A DNA stretch of 64,000 nucleotides, from positions 204,259,876-204,323,875 of the forward strand of contig NC_084663.1 in assembly GCF_028389875.1 (NCBI RefSeq). Reading direction: 5' to 3'. The stretch's first letter is position 1, and every line of letters begins with the position of its first letter. Positions 1 through 46,506 of the stretch are shown here, piece by piece. A model generated the notes under the pieces. That model had not been told where the DNA came from, ran no database searches, and worked only from the letters and a program-made list of their open reading frames with translations. The stretch comes from Rhea pennata (Eukaryota; Chordata; Aves; Rheiformes; Rheidae). A program made the translations under genes and the position numbers.

Positions 1-33179
<33,179 letters not shown>

Positions 33180-35125
33180 TACAGACTAGTTTGCTGAGTA
33201 CTTTCCTGGGACCATCAAGGCAGCTGTTCTGAAACTCTGAATTTCCATCGTGGTGTCGTGGAGATGCCAACCTATTTATTTATTTCTCTCCAGGATAATT
33301 TATTAGTACTGTAGCAATAGAAGAAGCTTAAGCAAGGAAGAAAAGAAAAAACAGGGGGAAAAAAAGGCCCTCAATGCAAGTAATCATCTCAGTGGCTAGA
33401 TTATAATGCAAGCTAATTGCACTTGCCACCTAAAAGAAACCTAGAGCTCTTTGTTCGCTTCTGTGTTGGAAATCACTTTGCTTTAAAGAGGGACTGTGCA
33501 CTAGAATGAAGTATGGGAAAAATGTCTACTCAGGATTTTGAAAAATCTCCTCTTTGCTAAAAGGAAATACACAGGCTGAAGGAGGAAGATGCTAATTTCA
33601 TATTGCATCCTAGAATATGACTGTGCTACTTCATATGACCCTGTGTGTTAACAAGGTATGCACAGCAGTGGCAAAGAAAGTGTTTTGCCAACATATTGAA
33701 AGACAAGTAGTTAGTTACAGAATCTGAAATGTATCATCACTGTTCTTGCATTTCCCTTCACTTCTTACACATCATAGGAAACCGTGTAAATGATGCCTTC
33801 TTTAAAGAAAGGGCATCTTCTACCAGTAAAACACAGTGGTAGAGGAGCAACCTGCATCAGTTAATGTTGTAGGACAAACTTTACTTCCATCTCCATAACT
33901 TTAAATTCTTATTTATAGTTTACATCAGGTGTGCTAGGACAGTAACTTACTTAAGCACTTTTTGGGTGGGGTGAGCAAAATGGGCCCCTCCTCCCACCCA
34001 CCCCAGGCTTTCTGCAGTTCTTCTGGTTTCCTGTGCCTCATGTACAGGAGAGGGGAAAGTGGAGCGGTATGAAGGGGCACATGTAAAAAGCTGTTTTGCT
34101 TGGTAAGCATAAGTAGTGATTTAATGCTTCTGTGCAGGACCATAGTGGCATGCTTAAGGTATTTTGTTTTTCTGGTTAACTAACAATGGAAGTCTGTCAA
34201 CCAAAGAAGCCTTTCTGCCTGCGTTACAAAACAACATTATTCCAGTAGACGAAATAGCTCAACCATTTTTTTAAGCCCTAGGTTAAAGTCTTTTTACTCA
34301 GAGTATAGTGTACTTCAAGAATTAGTGCTATGCACATAATTAAACTTATGCGCAAATTCAATACAGAATTTTATTATAGAAGTGGAGATGAGGGGAAAAA
34401 AAAAAGAGAGAACGAGACTCCTGCATTTGGTGGAACCATGACTCCACCAGGGCCTTTCTGAGCAGATCAGTACTGGGCTGTAGATGATGGGGTTCTTACA
34501 GTGAAGAGTGTGGTATGTTTGCAAGGATATTTACTCCAGTTTGCCTCTCAGTTTTGTACTAAGCAAGAGGATTACTGCATGGTCTGGGTTCTTATGTTGG
34601 TCTTTTATGATAGGCCCTCATGCTAAGGTCACTTCTTTAGTATACCACTACAATACACCACAACCTTTCTTCAGGGACAGAGAAGTATTGTCTGAGAGGA
34701 CTTAAGGGTGGGCCATTTCATACATCAGAAATTGCCTTTTCAGAGGACATAACAAGAGTTTCCTTCTGCAGTTTCCATTTCTGCCTCCTACTGCAGTCAG
34801 TATCTCAGTACTTAAGACATCTGCAGCCTTCTTCCAACACAATGATCAACAGGCACTGTGGCATCACTGCATTTGTTAAAGTAGGGCCTGAGACTTAAAA
34901 CCACCTTTGTGGTTTAAGAATGCAAAGAATTCACACAGTATACCTTCTGAACTATTTAATTTGCTTTAAAGTTGAATGGCAGACCTGCTCTCATGTACAA
35001 TCACTGTATAAGATGATTCATAGCAGTATTCCCTGTTAGCAGACTGAGTGTGTATGTGTATTTTTTTGTTTCTTGATAAAGACTGTTTGGTTTCCTTAAC
35101 ACTAATAAAAATTGATGAATAGATA
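33180..35125 (+). other. MTMR2: MTMR2 3' UTR (predicted)
   Basis: Sequence after the stop codon up to the first well-placed AATAAA at 35104. It is AT-rich with an ATTTATTTATTT-type stretch near 33273-33285 that could act as an AU-rich element. The end is inferred from the signal only. A longer form could end near 36015. Confidence 0.6.
35104..35109 (+). terminator. MTMR2: Poly(A) signal AATAAA, MTMR2 (proximal candidate)
   Basis: Canonical hexamer 1.9 kb after the stop, followed within 30 nt by a T/GT-rich stretch (gtttttcctgtgctttt), the usual downstream element. Confidence 0.6.
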
Positions 35126-36734
35126 AAGTTTTTCCTGTGCTTTTGAACTACGTGGTTATTAAAACCAAAGAACTTGCAGATATGCAAACACTGATAAGAT
35201 ACCACTAAAAATGCAGTATGTCAAATCAAAAGGGTAGAAATAGAGCTCTGCTATCTCAGTCTCACTCATACAGACAGCCTTGCCAGATGCTAATGTTCAA
35301 ACTGCACTTTTAGAATGACTAGAGGTTAATTTATCTTTGAACAAGTTTCTCTTATCCTGTACAGAGCAGGACAAGTACAGGTACAATATTTAGCTGCTCA
35401 AAATTACAAAATACACTCACAGTGAAAAAACAACCAACAATTTCTTCACTTTACAATGCATTAGCACAGTAACTTCCATGAGAAAAGCAGCTTTCACATT
35501 TTTGTGAGTAATAACCACATTAACCCCAAATTTGTAAAGATGACTTTGGGTCAACAATTCAATGCCTACTCCCCAGTGCTCTCATCCCTGACTGGCTTAA
35601 TTCCAGTTTAGGCACCTCAGTCACTGTTGTATGCAGGGCATACAGAGTGAGGCTGCTCCTAAAATACAGTCTGAAGAAAGGTGCCTAAACTAACTTACAT
35701 GCACTCCCGCATTAAAGAGTTGCCTCTTCAGCTCATTTAACATCCCACCTCAGGTAATGCTACGGTTAACCCTTCTTTAAGCAAGATATTGCCAGATATC
35801 CTTTCTAAGCAAATTTATTTTGACTCTAGTTTCAGCTACTGCTTTTTGGGAACCTCTTATAATGGGACCCGCACATCTCCTGAAAGGAAAAAAAAATAAA
35901 TAAAAAAATAAAAGACACTCCACCCCCACCCCAACAGGATGAATTATTCTCTGAACCAGCCTCTCCAGCTACAAGGAGCCTATGTTCCCGATTTAAATAA
36001 AATGAAGGAAGAGCTCTGGGCCTGTAGACAACTTTTGACTTCTCTTCCCCCTAGCTAAAACACTGTTCTGTGGATGGGAGGAAACAAGGAGATCACCTGG
36101 AGAGCTGATGAAATTCAGATCCCTGAACCAGACTGGACTGGACCTGCTGTGTTGACCCTAGGAGAGTTCCCTGCCCACTCAGCTGTAGGCAGAGGGGCAA
36201 CCCCATAACCTCCCTCGCCTTACCATAGAGGGCCAGCAGCAAATACTAATCCTCCTGACCATCGATATGTCCCATCACCACCAAAACGTACCGAACTGGG
36301 CAGTACATGGCAGTCCAAATAATGAGCAGGAGCTACCAGGGTCCAGCTCTTGGCTACACTGGGATTCAGCTGCCTCTGCAGGCCAGCACAGTGCTGCAGT
36401 GAACACGGGCCCTCGGGCAGCCAGGGCCCTCGTTCTCAGCACATCTCAGAAGGGCCGAAAGATTTCATGGCTGGCTAAAGAGTTAAATCCACCGACAGTA
36501 AGGTCGGGAATACCAGCCCACCGCCTTCCACATTAACACGCAAGGAGGAGGCCTCAGTCAGCCCCCACTGTGAATACCTGACTGAAAGCAGGGCATGCTC
36601 CAGCCTGTCGGCAGTGCTTTCAGGCCTAGGGTTTTTTTTAGGTTTATGCAAAATGCTCAAACAGCAAACAAAACAACCCCCCCCCCCCAACAAACCATGA
36701 AGTTAATTTAGAGAAATTGCAGCTTTCCCATAGT
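35126..36734. other. Intergenic region between the convergent MTMR2 and CEP57 3' ends
   Basis: It holds A-rich and A/T patches (35886-35914), a moderately GC-richer block (36060-36560) with no recognisable gene or repeat family, and a C-run near 36679-36688. The exact width depends on which MTMR2 poly(A) site is used. Confidence 0.55.
35996..36001 (+). terminator. MTMR2: Poly(A) signal AATAAA, MTMR2 (distal candidate)
   Basis: A second canonical hexamer in the intergenic stretch, with a weaker downstream element. It would give a 2.8-kb 3' UTR. Confidence 0.35.
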
Positions 36735-37782
36735 TAACTCAACAGGCAAGCTGGCTTTATTATTTTTCAACTTTATAAACAGATAATCTGGGTCTTCTAT
36801 ACATTCCATTAATAGGAAATTCTTTACATTATTAACATAATAAATAATGTTTACTCAGCTGTGCAAGTCAGAGTGCAAAAATGAATTGCACTATTATCAA
36901 AGTAGATAGCTCATCAAAGCACATATTTCAAGTTAAAAGCAAGATGCCAGAACTGAATGGCATGATTGAGGCACTTGCAATTTAAAACACCTGTGGTTTA
37001 TCTCACTCCTTTGCCACCCAAAGGCATGAACTAAGAGAGGGAATTTTATCCCCAATATCCTATAGCTTTTTCACAAAGTATGATTTCTGAAGAAATACTT
37101 TGCCCTTCAGACTTAAAAAAATAAAAAATAAAAAAAATAAATCATTAAGCAAAATCATTTGTAAAAGTTACTTTGCTCCTTTGAATACTCAGACATCCAT
37201 TGTCATTAATACTGACTAGTGGAATGTGGCAGAACAAGAACTAGGAAAGCTTTCTGGAGAGAGCTAAACAAAACACCTTTAAAAAGGTTTACCTGATTTC
37301 CCTTATACATTCTCAGAGCCTGAATAATAACAGCTGCACAAGACAGAACTGACAAAACCCCTTAAGACTTAGGGGCACAGCATCATTTTCAGAAAGATAC
37401 ATTTTTAGGAGCATCCCAATGCACAGGAGTTCAACACAGTACTGTGAAATCACACTGGCATTTCACACAAGCTAACCCATATAAATGTGCTGTTCGGTGT
37501 GCCGCAAGAGGAAAAGGAGGAACTGCTGGAATCCTAAAACAAAAGGAACATGTGGAAGTGTGTGTTTAGATTTAGTAGCTGGATACTTTAAAAATGGAAT
37601 GCTTTTAAAGTATGCCATAATATACACAATCAAACCCAGAGATGGAGAATTGGCCCACATTTCAAAAGTGCACTTAGCATACAGTAGTCTCTTTCACGTA
37701 GTAAGAAAGGCAGCTGCTTTATACCCAGAATGTGAGAAAGCTTTTGACTGGGGTGATTTCAAGAACATCTCTAGCAGAATAG
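36735..37782 (-). other. CEP57: CEP57 3' UTR (predicted)
   Basis: Minus-strand sequence between the stop codon at 37783-37785 and the poly(A) signal. Length about 1.05 kb. No coding potential was recognised. Confidence 0.6.
36756..36761 (-). terminator. CEP57: Poly(A) signal AATAAA, CEP57
   Basis: TTTATT on the plus strand is AATAAA on the minus strand, 1.0 kb past the CEP57 stop. The minus strand just downstream is strongly GU/G-rich (plus-strand C/A run at about 36665-36695), a good cleavage-factor context. Confidence 0.6.
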
Positions 37783-38019
37783 TTAGTAGTCCCAGCTGAT
37801 ATCATCTTTCTGTAGCGAAGTCTGTATGGTTTGCATGTCTCTCAACAACTGTAGATTCTTCCGACTCTTCTCTCCAGGTTTGACTTTGATGGGACCAGCA
37901 TCCTTTCCTTTGGTGGTTACTGTAGTTGTTACTTTAACCTCACTAACAGGAAACCTGCTGTCTTTTGTTTGTTTGGCAGAAGTCTTTTTGGACTTGCACT
38001 CTCTCTTAAGTCTCTCTAG
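37783..38019 (-). CDS. CEP57: CEP57 exon 11 (C-terminus)
   Basis: Acceptor tttctttcag on the minus strand. 78 codons plus TAA at 37783-37785. Basic, Lys/Thr-rich start; conserved [20 protein letters not shown]; ends DDISWDY, where human ends SSLCWDY. Confidence 0.95.
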   Translation of the reverse strand, partial: LERLKRECKSKKTSAKQTKDSRFPVSEVKVTTTVTTKGKDAGPIKVKPGEKSRKNLQLLRDMQTIQTSLQKDDISWDY

Positions 38020-41000
38020 CTGAAAGAAAAATCCAAAGTAAAAACATTAACTAAAACAAGGTCACTGCTTAATGTTCTGTGTTTCCCTCGGAAGACTGAA
38101 ACTCTCCTCTTGTGCTCTTTCCCTCCTCTACCCCATGCTCATCTCGCTCAGCAAAGCAAATCGGTATTTCCAAGTCATCTAGTTTCCTGAATAATTAAAA
38201 TTTCCTTTATACAGCATTGCTGTATTTGCATCTTTACAGCTGTGTTTAGCATTGCAGTCTGAACTAGTAGGTTATCTCTTTTAGAAGTGGCAAGTTATTG
38301 ATAGGCTTAGGAAAGTGTAAAAACTAAAAATCTCTATATACATACTAGTGATTTTTTTAATGGCTAGTCACTGCCAGAAGTGGACTTTAAAAATACCAGA
38401 ACTCTGTTCACACAAGGAATTGGTATTCACTGCATAACATTGTATATCACAGCTTGTAAGACTCAGTACTCAACAATGAAGACAAAGTTGGCATCAGCTT
38501 GCCCGGGGCCTGGACAGAGTGTCAAAGGTGCAGACAAACTCAAACATTCAACCAAACTGTGAAACTTGCACCAATTTCTTAATTTTAGGTGGTGGTGGTC
38601 GCTCCTCCATTTTAGGGCATGCAGCAGTTTTCCTTTCTGCTGACCCCTAAAAACTTTTGTCAATAGCTAATCAGAGTGCACAGTATACCCAGAATCATTC
38701 TCATCCTTTCTACTGGGATTACTACAAGTCTGTTTTGTTGCAGCAATGTCATTGAAGATCCTAAAAGAGATCACAGGTAACTAATATTTTTAATTGCTTA
38801 AAGCTTAAATTGCTTTAATCCATCTAAAATGGATGCACGTACAATGTGATCAGCAACTTTCTTGATACATATTTTGTGTATTAAGTTACATGAGATGAGG
38901 GTGAATCTTCTTGGTTCATATAAACTGAACTGGATAAAACTCATAGGGCTTAAACTCTTTGGAAGAATTTCACTAAAATGAATGAACATTAGACAAGACA
39001 GGGAATCAAAAGGTTTCACAGCTTTAAATGAACAGCTTCACTATTCAAAGAATTTAGAAAGTTGTTCTAAACTGAAAAAGACTTTTTTCTTATTTTTCTT
39101 TTTCTTCTTTTTTTTTCTTTTTTTAAGTAAAACAAATCAAAGCATAATTAAGTAGGTCACTTAAGCCAAACAAAAGAGAGTTGCTAAAAGACTTAGTTTA
39201 GCAGTGGGAAGGTCCTAGGAATCTAGGCATCTCTTTAAATATGACTTAGATTACTAGAAGTTCAGTGTTTTCTTCAGTGCAAAGAATGGCATTTCATGAT
39301 GCTTCTCCCCATCTGTACAGCTGGTTGTTACTAGGAACTTCATGCAAAGCAACTGCTTTGGTTAAGCATAGCTGCTTTATGCATGGCATAAGTGAGAGCC
39401 TGACTGATCAGAACGTGTTTATCTGACAGATCAGATATTTATTTGAGCAGAAATACCTCAGAGAGATAGTCTGGGAGCCAGGAGGTAGATTCATGTCCCC
39501 CAGCCCTGTATGCTGTTTCTCAGCTCACATTCCTCCCAAACAGCATATGCTGAGTTTACAGACTTCAACAGCTATGGACTTGCTATTGTAGCTTAGATGA
39601 TCTTTTCCCCATTTGGGGGAAGGGGAAGAGTACAAAAGGCGATGCAAGAATAGACAAAAAAGTTTTGCCCAGGATGTGAGGAAGACTGGGCATGAAGAAA
39701 CCACAGTAAGACAGAAAAAGTGTTTCTCCAGAAATACTGGGATAGAAAAATGGAAGGGCACATACTGGGACTTCCAAATTCAAGCTGGGAAATATTGCTC
39801 TAAAAAGCAGCTCTTTCTGCTTTACTCAGTTACAGCTACAGTAAGATAAGAATCCTTAAGATAACAACTGCAGAAACATGAACAAGCAACTCACCCGTGC
39901 CCGATGCCTCCGAACTTTGCTGATTTGGTCTGCCTTTGCCTCCATCCTTCCCACCAGTGCTTCAAGTTCTCTCTCAAGTTCTTCCCTCAGTGCAACTGTT
40001 GGAGCTTCCTGGACAAGCTTTGCTAGCTGCTGGTGATCACTAGCATGTAATTTAGAGACAGAACACAGCTTGCTTCAGATTCCCTCAGCTTCTAATGTAC
40101 GCTCAAACGTAACATCTCTAGCAAACCATGGTATCAGCAGCCAGAATGTTCAATTTGGATCAAGAAACCCGTAAGAACAGCCTTGCTGGTTAGCATTATT
40201 ACAGTAGCACATCCTGGTGACAAGCTGCTGCAACATAAAGTTGTCAATAAAGTAAATGGTTTCAAACTTCAATACATTCATTTACAAAATAACTTCTTAA
40301 AGTGATGATCTCAGCACTCATTCAGTCACCAGTTACAGATCTGTATCTACCACAGTTGTGCAACAGGACAGGAAGTCACATTCTATTAACCAGGAGGAGC
40401 AGAATGACTAGCAAAGCAATCCTTCACCAGAACGTTTCTCCACTGTACCAAGGGCTGCTCCTATGCTTTTCCCCACCACTTACAAACTTGGTATCATTGC
40501 ATGCAAATACAGCTATGGAATCTATACCATTTATTAGAACCTAGCTTAAACTGCTAGGAGAAAAGAGACCCACTGCAGCAACTGGAAAGAATAGATTACG
40601 TGCCATAGACTACCCAAGACTATCTTCTTTCTGAGGCAAAACATTCCAGTTTGAAGCAAAAGGCAAAAGTACAGAGCACCTACGCTCATTATCTACAATG
40701 AAAAATATACCAAACTCACAAACTCATCTGCCCAAATTCATCTTGTAAAGTCAGCAGCACTTCTGAGAGCTCTTCCTGGGACGAAGAGGACTCCTTTGGC
40801 AGAGATGACCTTCTGCTTTTGCTGGCAGGATGAGCACCGCTGACTGATTTTGCTAGGGGAGTATCATTGACCACACGATGGTTACACAGCGCTTTTGTGT
40901 GTTGTTTCATTAAGTGTAACACATGTTGTACATTGGCACCAACTGAATGGCTGGGACTAGTAGACTGGAAGGAAATATGGAAAAATAAAAAATACATAAA

Positions 41001-44000
41001 TGGTTTCCTTTAAAACCGCATTGTCAATAATGGAGAATATTCAGAAACAATGTTGATAGTGTATTTTTTATTTGCTGCCACGGATGTATTTTTGTTTGAA
41101 TGAATATGCACTGACAAGAACAGCTTGACTAGTACCATGGAGGAGACCCATCTTGGAAATGTCAGTTCAGCAAGTTACTGATACAGAACAAGGCTTTTGA
41201 AGACAAGCTTGAATTAGAGTCAAAGTAAATAAAACAATCTGACCATTGGGTGTCAGGAGTGCACCAAGCCAAGGTCATTTAAGGAGCTGCATTTATTGAG
41301 CATTAGCTTTGGAATTAAGCAGCTCACCTTCCCAGCTACAAAGGGGACATCACCCAGAGACAGTCTGTAATGGGGCTGCGTAGTGAGATGGCTTGTGAGA
41401 GAGCATTTCTGGAAGGGAAGAAGAGAGAAATGTTTATCAAAGATGACACTAAAAGCAAATCCATTTTCCCTTTGCTGTGTAATGAAAAGAGGCAGCCTAC
41501 TTCCCAATTCCATATACAGACCCCTTATTTTACTCTTCAATGATTGTCTTTCTCTCCCCCCATGTTACCTTATCCGGCTGCTTAGTTTTCTTCCTGGGTC
41601 TTCTTGCTTTTGGAGAGAGTGATGGTGAGGCTGCTTGAATCAACATTCTGTTGGTTTCCAGACCTGTTTGAAGCTGTAGTTAAGGGAAAGATGAGAATTG
41701 CTGAAGTTATTTCAATAGATAATCAGAGACAAAGCGATCTGAAATTTTGCAAAACAGCAATTTTTAAAATACAGGCTCTCTGGAACCAAAGGCTGCAAGT
41801 TATGTGGGATGCTTCTGCAGTTTTTGAGTTCAATTTAAACATTAAATAAGAATACTTCCTCTGATAACAACTCTCACCACTAAACCTAGTAAGTTAAAGA
41901 ATTAGTCTTACTGAACTCCACACAGACAACTGCCAAAACATCAGCTCTGGGCTTTATCACTGACAAAATTTGGGGAAGTTCAGCCACCTAACCTGGCTCA
42001 GTTGTTTGTTTAGCTTATAATAAAAAGGTTTACAACTATTCCTTCTGCTTTACTGAATGACAAGAGACTACATATACATATATATATACACATATATATA
42101 TATGTATATATACACATATACATGCTACACGAGCATACACCTAAGAGGCATTTAATGAACATGGCATTTCAGGTTTAGGAGAAGGCCAGTGTCCTTATAC
42201 GCTTGTAACCAATAGTCTATCGCATCCATTTCTTCCCTCCTTCTACAACATTTCTAGTTATAACTATGAAGACCTGAGCACACTTTTTGTCTTTGATCTA
42301 GATAACAAAAAGAGAGAGAGAGAACTCCTCTGCAAAATTCCTGTAACTAACTTTATGGGGTTCCCCACTAACTGTGCCACTGATTTCAGAACAACTACTT
42401 CTGCAAACAGCAAACTGGATCTTGTTACTATATTACCAGCAGAAGCCTGTTGGTAAAACTGCAAGGCAAATTCTCTCTCTAGTCTACAACCAAAACTGTA
42501 TTTGAAAGTCCAAATAGATTTTTTTTTTTTTATCAGAATCCTATATTAACCTGTCCTCTGAAAATGTAACTTTTTTGAAAAGGAAAGTTCATCTTTTGTT
42601 GGAGCCCAAGCTAAGTTTACCAGGTTAGTAGCTTAAAAAAATTCTGTAAGGTATACTAAAGTTTGTAGATTTTTCTGCCTCTAATCTTAGAATCATATTT
42701 TAAGAGTAGATCTGTAAACTTGAAACTGGTGAAATGCTACAGGTTAACTTAAGCAATAATGAATTTAGCAGAAACTCTCCTATAGATCTCCCATTTTTCC
42801 TAGAAGCAATTCTACATATTACGATTTTTGAACAGGAGAAGGAAATTCCAACAAGACTCTTGAAAGCAAGTGACTGAGGCTTCAGGTCACCATATGAATT
42901 CAAGTTGTTAGGACTGTTCAGCAGATTCTTGTAAATGCTTTTTGCAAGGAACAGACGCTTAGATCTCTAGTTCAGCAAGTATGGGAACTCTAGAAACTCA
43001 AGCACATGAAGCATATAAAGACAAACAGACTTAAATCTGGGAAGGAGTTAGTAGAAGGTGCTAACAAGCTCCTGACCATGTAAGAGTCAAAAGTACAAAC
43101 TTCCGTTCCCTTGAAGAGCAACTTACTTGCAGAAGAAGTACAAAACAAAACAACAACAACCCCCCCAAGCACCATCCCTCCCCAACACACACACCACACA
43201 CACACACAAAAAAAAATAAAAAATAAAATAAAAGAAAGAAGGAGCTACAAATCAATACTTCTCTGGAAATCCTGAAAAAATGCATACCTACCTCAGTGAA
43301 GTTTTTAGAGTTCAGATTTGCTGTTAACTTGAAATAGTAAGCTACTCAATCAACTGTATGGCACAGCCAATTCTGTTGGAAAAATGATGAACTAGATCCT
43401 CATACATCCTCAACTATAAATCAGAATGAATTTCTACTTCCCTTTTCCAATTAGCTTCTCTTACATATCTATTACCATGCTGTCCAAAACAAACAAACAA
43501 AAAAACAAAAAAAAGCTTCCAAAGCATTCAGACAAAAGGGAAAAACAAAAGGCAAAGGCTATTCTTGGTATGTTGAACTTCAAATCAAAAGAACAAAACA
43601 CTTCCAAACAACAAAAACAAAAAAACACCCCACCATCATCACTAGGTTTTCATTTTGTGTATGACACACCCTATCAGCAAGTTTAGTTGAAAAGCTGAAG
43701 GAAAACAGGAGTAAATTGCAGTGCATACCAATACAAAAGAAATTTCCTGTTGCTTACCTCAACTGCTTTTTCCTGAACAAGCTTCCTTGCATGTTCTTCC
43801 TCCTGAAGTTTCAGTTCCAGCTCTTTCATTTTTTTCTAGTCAAAGTTAAATGAAAATGGTATCATTACTAACAAAGTTGAAAGTGCAAGAAATCAATTCA
43901 ACTTATTACTTCAAGCTAAGTGAAGACTTTAGAATTGGAATCAATTCTAGAGTTTTACCTGTATAACTGTAAATACAGTAATCAAGCACTTATACTTAAA

Positions 44001-46474
44001 CCAGAATGATTTTTCTAGTTTTACTTTCACAATTGGTATCTGAATTTAAGACATTATTATTAGCCTTAAATAAGCCCACTAAGGGAGCAATAGGGTAATA
44101 ATAATCTACTTTATGTTTTTTTAATACAACTAAAGAGAAGGATGGTGTTTTGTGTACATTATCCTGAAAGATTTTGTAAAAAACAGCTAATAAAGGTATG
44201 TCACCTATCATTACAGTTGACTGTGACAACACTTGCTTTATTTAGACTAAAGATACTTTTGCTAGGATCTAATTCAAACTCTTGAAAGAGAAGTTTTAAA
44301 CACCTAACTCGCTTCCTTTAAAAACAAGGAGAAAAATTTATATACCATGTATCTAAGACATTCAAGCAAAACTGATGAGATTTCATCTTTACGGTTAAAA
44401 GCAGTCAAGAAGCCTTTGCAAAGCTCCTTTCAAAAAAAAGAGGTAACAGGAGAGGCACAATTTCTCTTTGTGGACCCTTCAACAAGATGAAATACTTGTT
44501 TAAGTAGGATACACTTAAACTCCCAATGTAGAAGTTATTAAATGCACTTCTGATTTTATACAGGAGAGTGAAAATGATCCAGAGTGCCAGGACACACAAA
44601 AACTTGCTCCCTCTTTCCCAAAGATGGAACACTATTCATAGAGCCACTAAAATAACAGCTATAATTGCATACTTTTATTTGCATTATTTATAACCTCAGT
44701 ACACTGAAAACCCAAAGGAGTGTTAAATAATTCTGCTTTACTTAAGTGTAACTGTAAGATATGACTGTTTATACAAAGGTGTTAAAACACAAATCCCTGG
44801 ATAAGCATCCATGATAAAAGCACTATATAAAGGAACTAGGTTTTCCTTTTTGACAAGAATTTATTCTTTTCATACAAGTCGGATATACTCCAGATAAAGT
44901 CACCTTCTGCCCTTTTCAGCCTGTGTCACAACTCGTGTTTTCCACTGGGACAGTCACACAAACAGAAATCCCAGTTTAACATGTTAGGTATGATAAAATT
45001 TAATATGGAAGTACTGAAGCAAATGCTTATGCTTGAAACCAAGTGTGATATGTAGCTGAACCAATACTTCTTTACTGAAATAAACTAAGTATTCACTCAG
45101 TCAGTGGTCTCAGCTACAGGCATAGCTCAAACTCAGAGTTCATGTAGGGCATGCTGGAAATTGTCCATTTATGTGATACTCCTAAAAGGAAATTACATTT
45201 CTGCTTATGGAAGGAGAGAGGGAAGCATCAAATATTCCCACTTACAATTCAGTGCTCAAAATGGCTACAATTTACATAGGGAGATGCAGATTATTGGTCT
45301 ATCACCACAGGGACCAACTAGGGGGTCAGGCCAGGGGCCTGGCCAATAGTGAAAATATGGACATTCCCTGATTACAACTCCCATAATATAAGGCAGCATG
45401 ACACAAAAGGGAAATCCAGGTCAGCACTGAATTGACTCAAATATACTGCTCATTTATCACTGACAAAACATTTCAATTAAAACTGGAAATCTAGTATTTC
45501 AACATCTTGTTTTAACCCAGCTTCAAAAAGGATTTTGATCACCTTGCACATCCTTTTGGCTGTCACTGAAACAAATTTAAAATAACTTGAACCAAAGTAG
45601 ACAGGAAGGGATGAGACCTCAAAGATGCAGAACCCCTAAATTTCCAAAAAATTGTCTGCTGGGAAAAATATCCAGATTAGTTTCACCACAGAGGTGGTGG
45701 AACTAATTAACTGTGTGCTTCACTACCTTGCCAGTCAGCACCTGCTTCGTATAACAGCACAGACATAGCTCAAGCAAGGCAGGTGTTACTTCTCCCCACC
45801 TGGCAATTAAAGGATATTGAACAATTAGAGGTGTTAAGTAGCACACAGGCATAATACAATGCTAAGACTCCTCACTTCTGTTGTTCAAAGAAGTGCTTCT
45901 AGTGGGGAGGGAGTGGTTAAGGCTCATTGTTAACATTAAAAAGATTGATTACTACCAATTACAGGTCTTCAAAATGTGTGATCTGGACATACATTCAAAT
46001 TCTGACCATCTGTCACACACAAGACCAGAGCATTAGGTGTACTTCTAGGGGACAGCCATATCCTCATGCACAGAGATGTTCAGATCTACTCAGCCAAGTG
46101 TCCAGAGATGTCACTACAGGACTACAGTTGCAATAAAAATACATTAGGATTTTTTTGATGTAAATACTCTAATTAGGAGTCCTTCATATGAATAAGAAGG
46201 TCAGCAGCTCTTTTTCAGAGACAATATCAATACTTGCAATAGGTTGGTGAGGATAATACTAGATGGCCAAGCTGTGGTTCTGCAGGTTTTGGAGATTAAA
46301 CACTCTCAGTAAGACCCACAGACAACTTACGCTCTGGTAGAGCATCTGAAATCAGAGACAGCTTTGGCTTACATATAAGTAGTCATCTCACCACTTATTA
46401 CCCATTTCAACAGATCATGTATGGAAACGTTCTTTCTTCTAGGTTTACAACTGAACCAAAATCTCCATCTCTTC

Positions 46475-46506
<32 letters not shown>

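Larger units (their letters stand above)
41674..43757 (-). other. CEP57: CEP57 intron 6
   Basis: 2.1 kb. It holds a TA/CA dinucleotide tract (42070-42122), a CA tract (43184-43208) beside C- and A-rich simple sequence, and several A-rich stretches near 43490-43625. No gene was recognised. Confidence 0.7.

Noticed and set aside
46475-46503. A29 as the poly(A) tail of a processed pseudogene
   Set aside because: No cDNA-like sequence or clear target-site duplication was found beside it.
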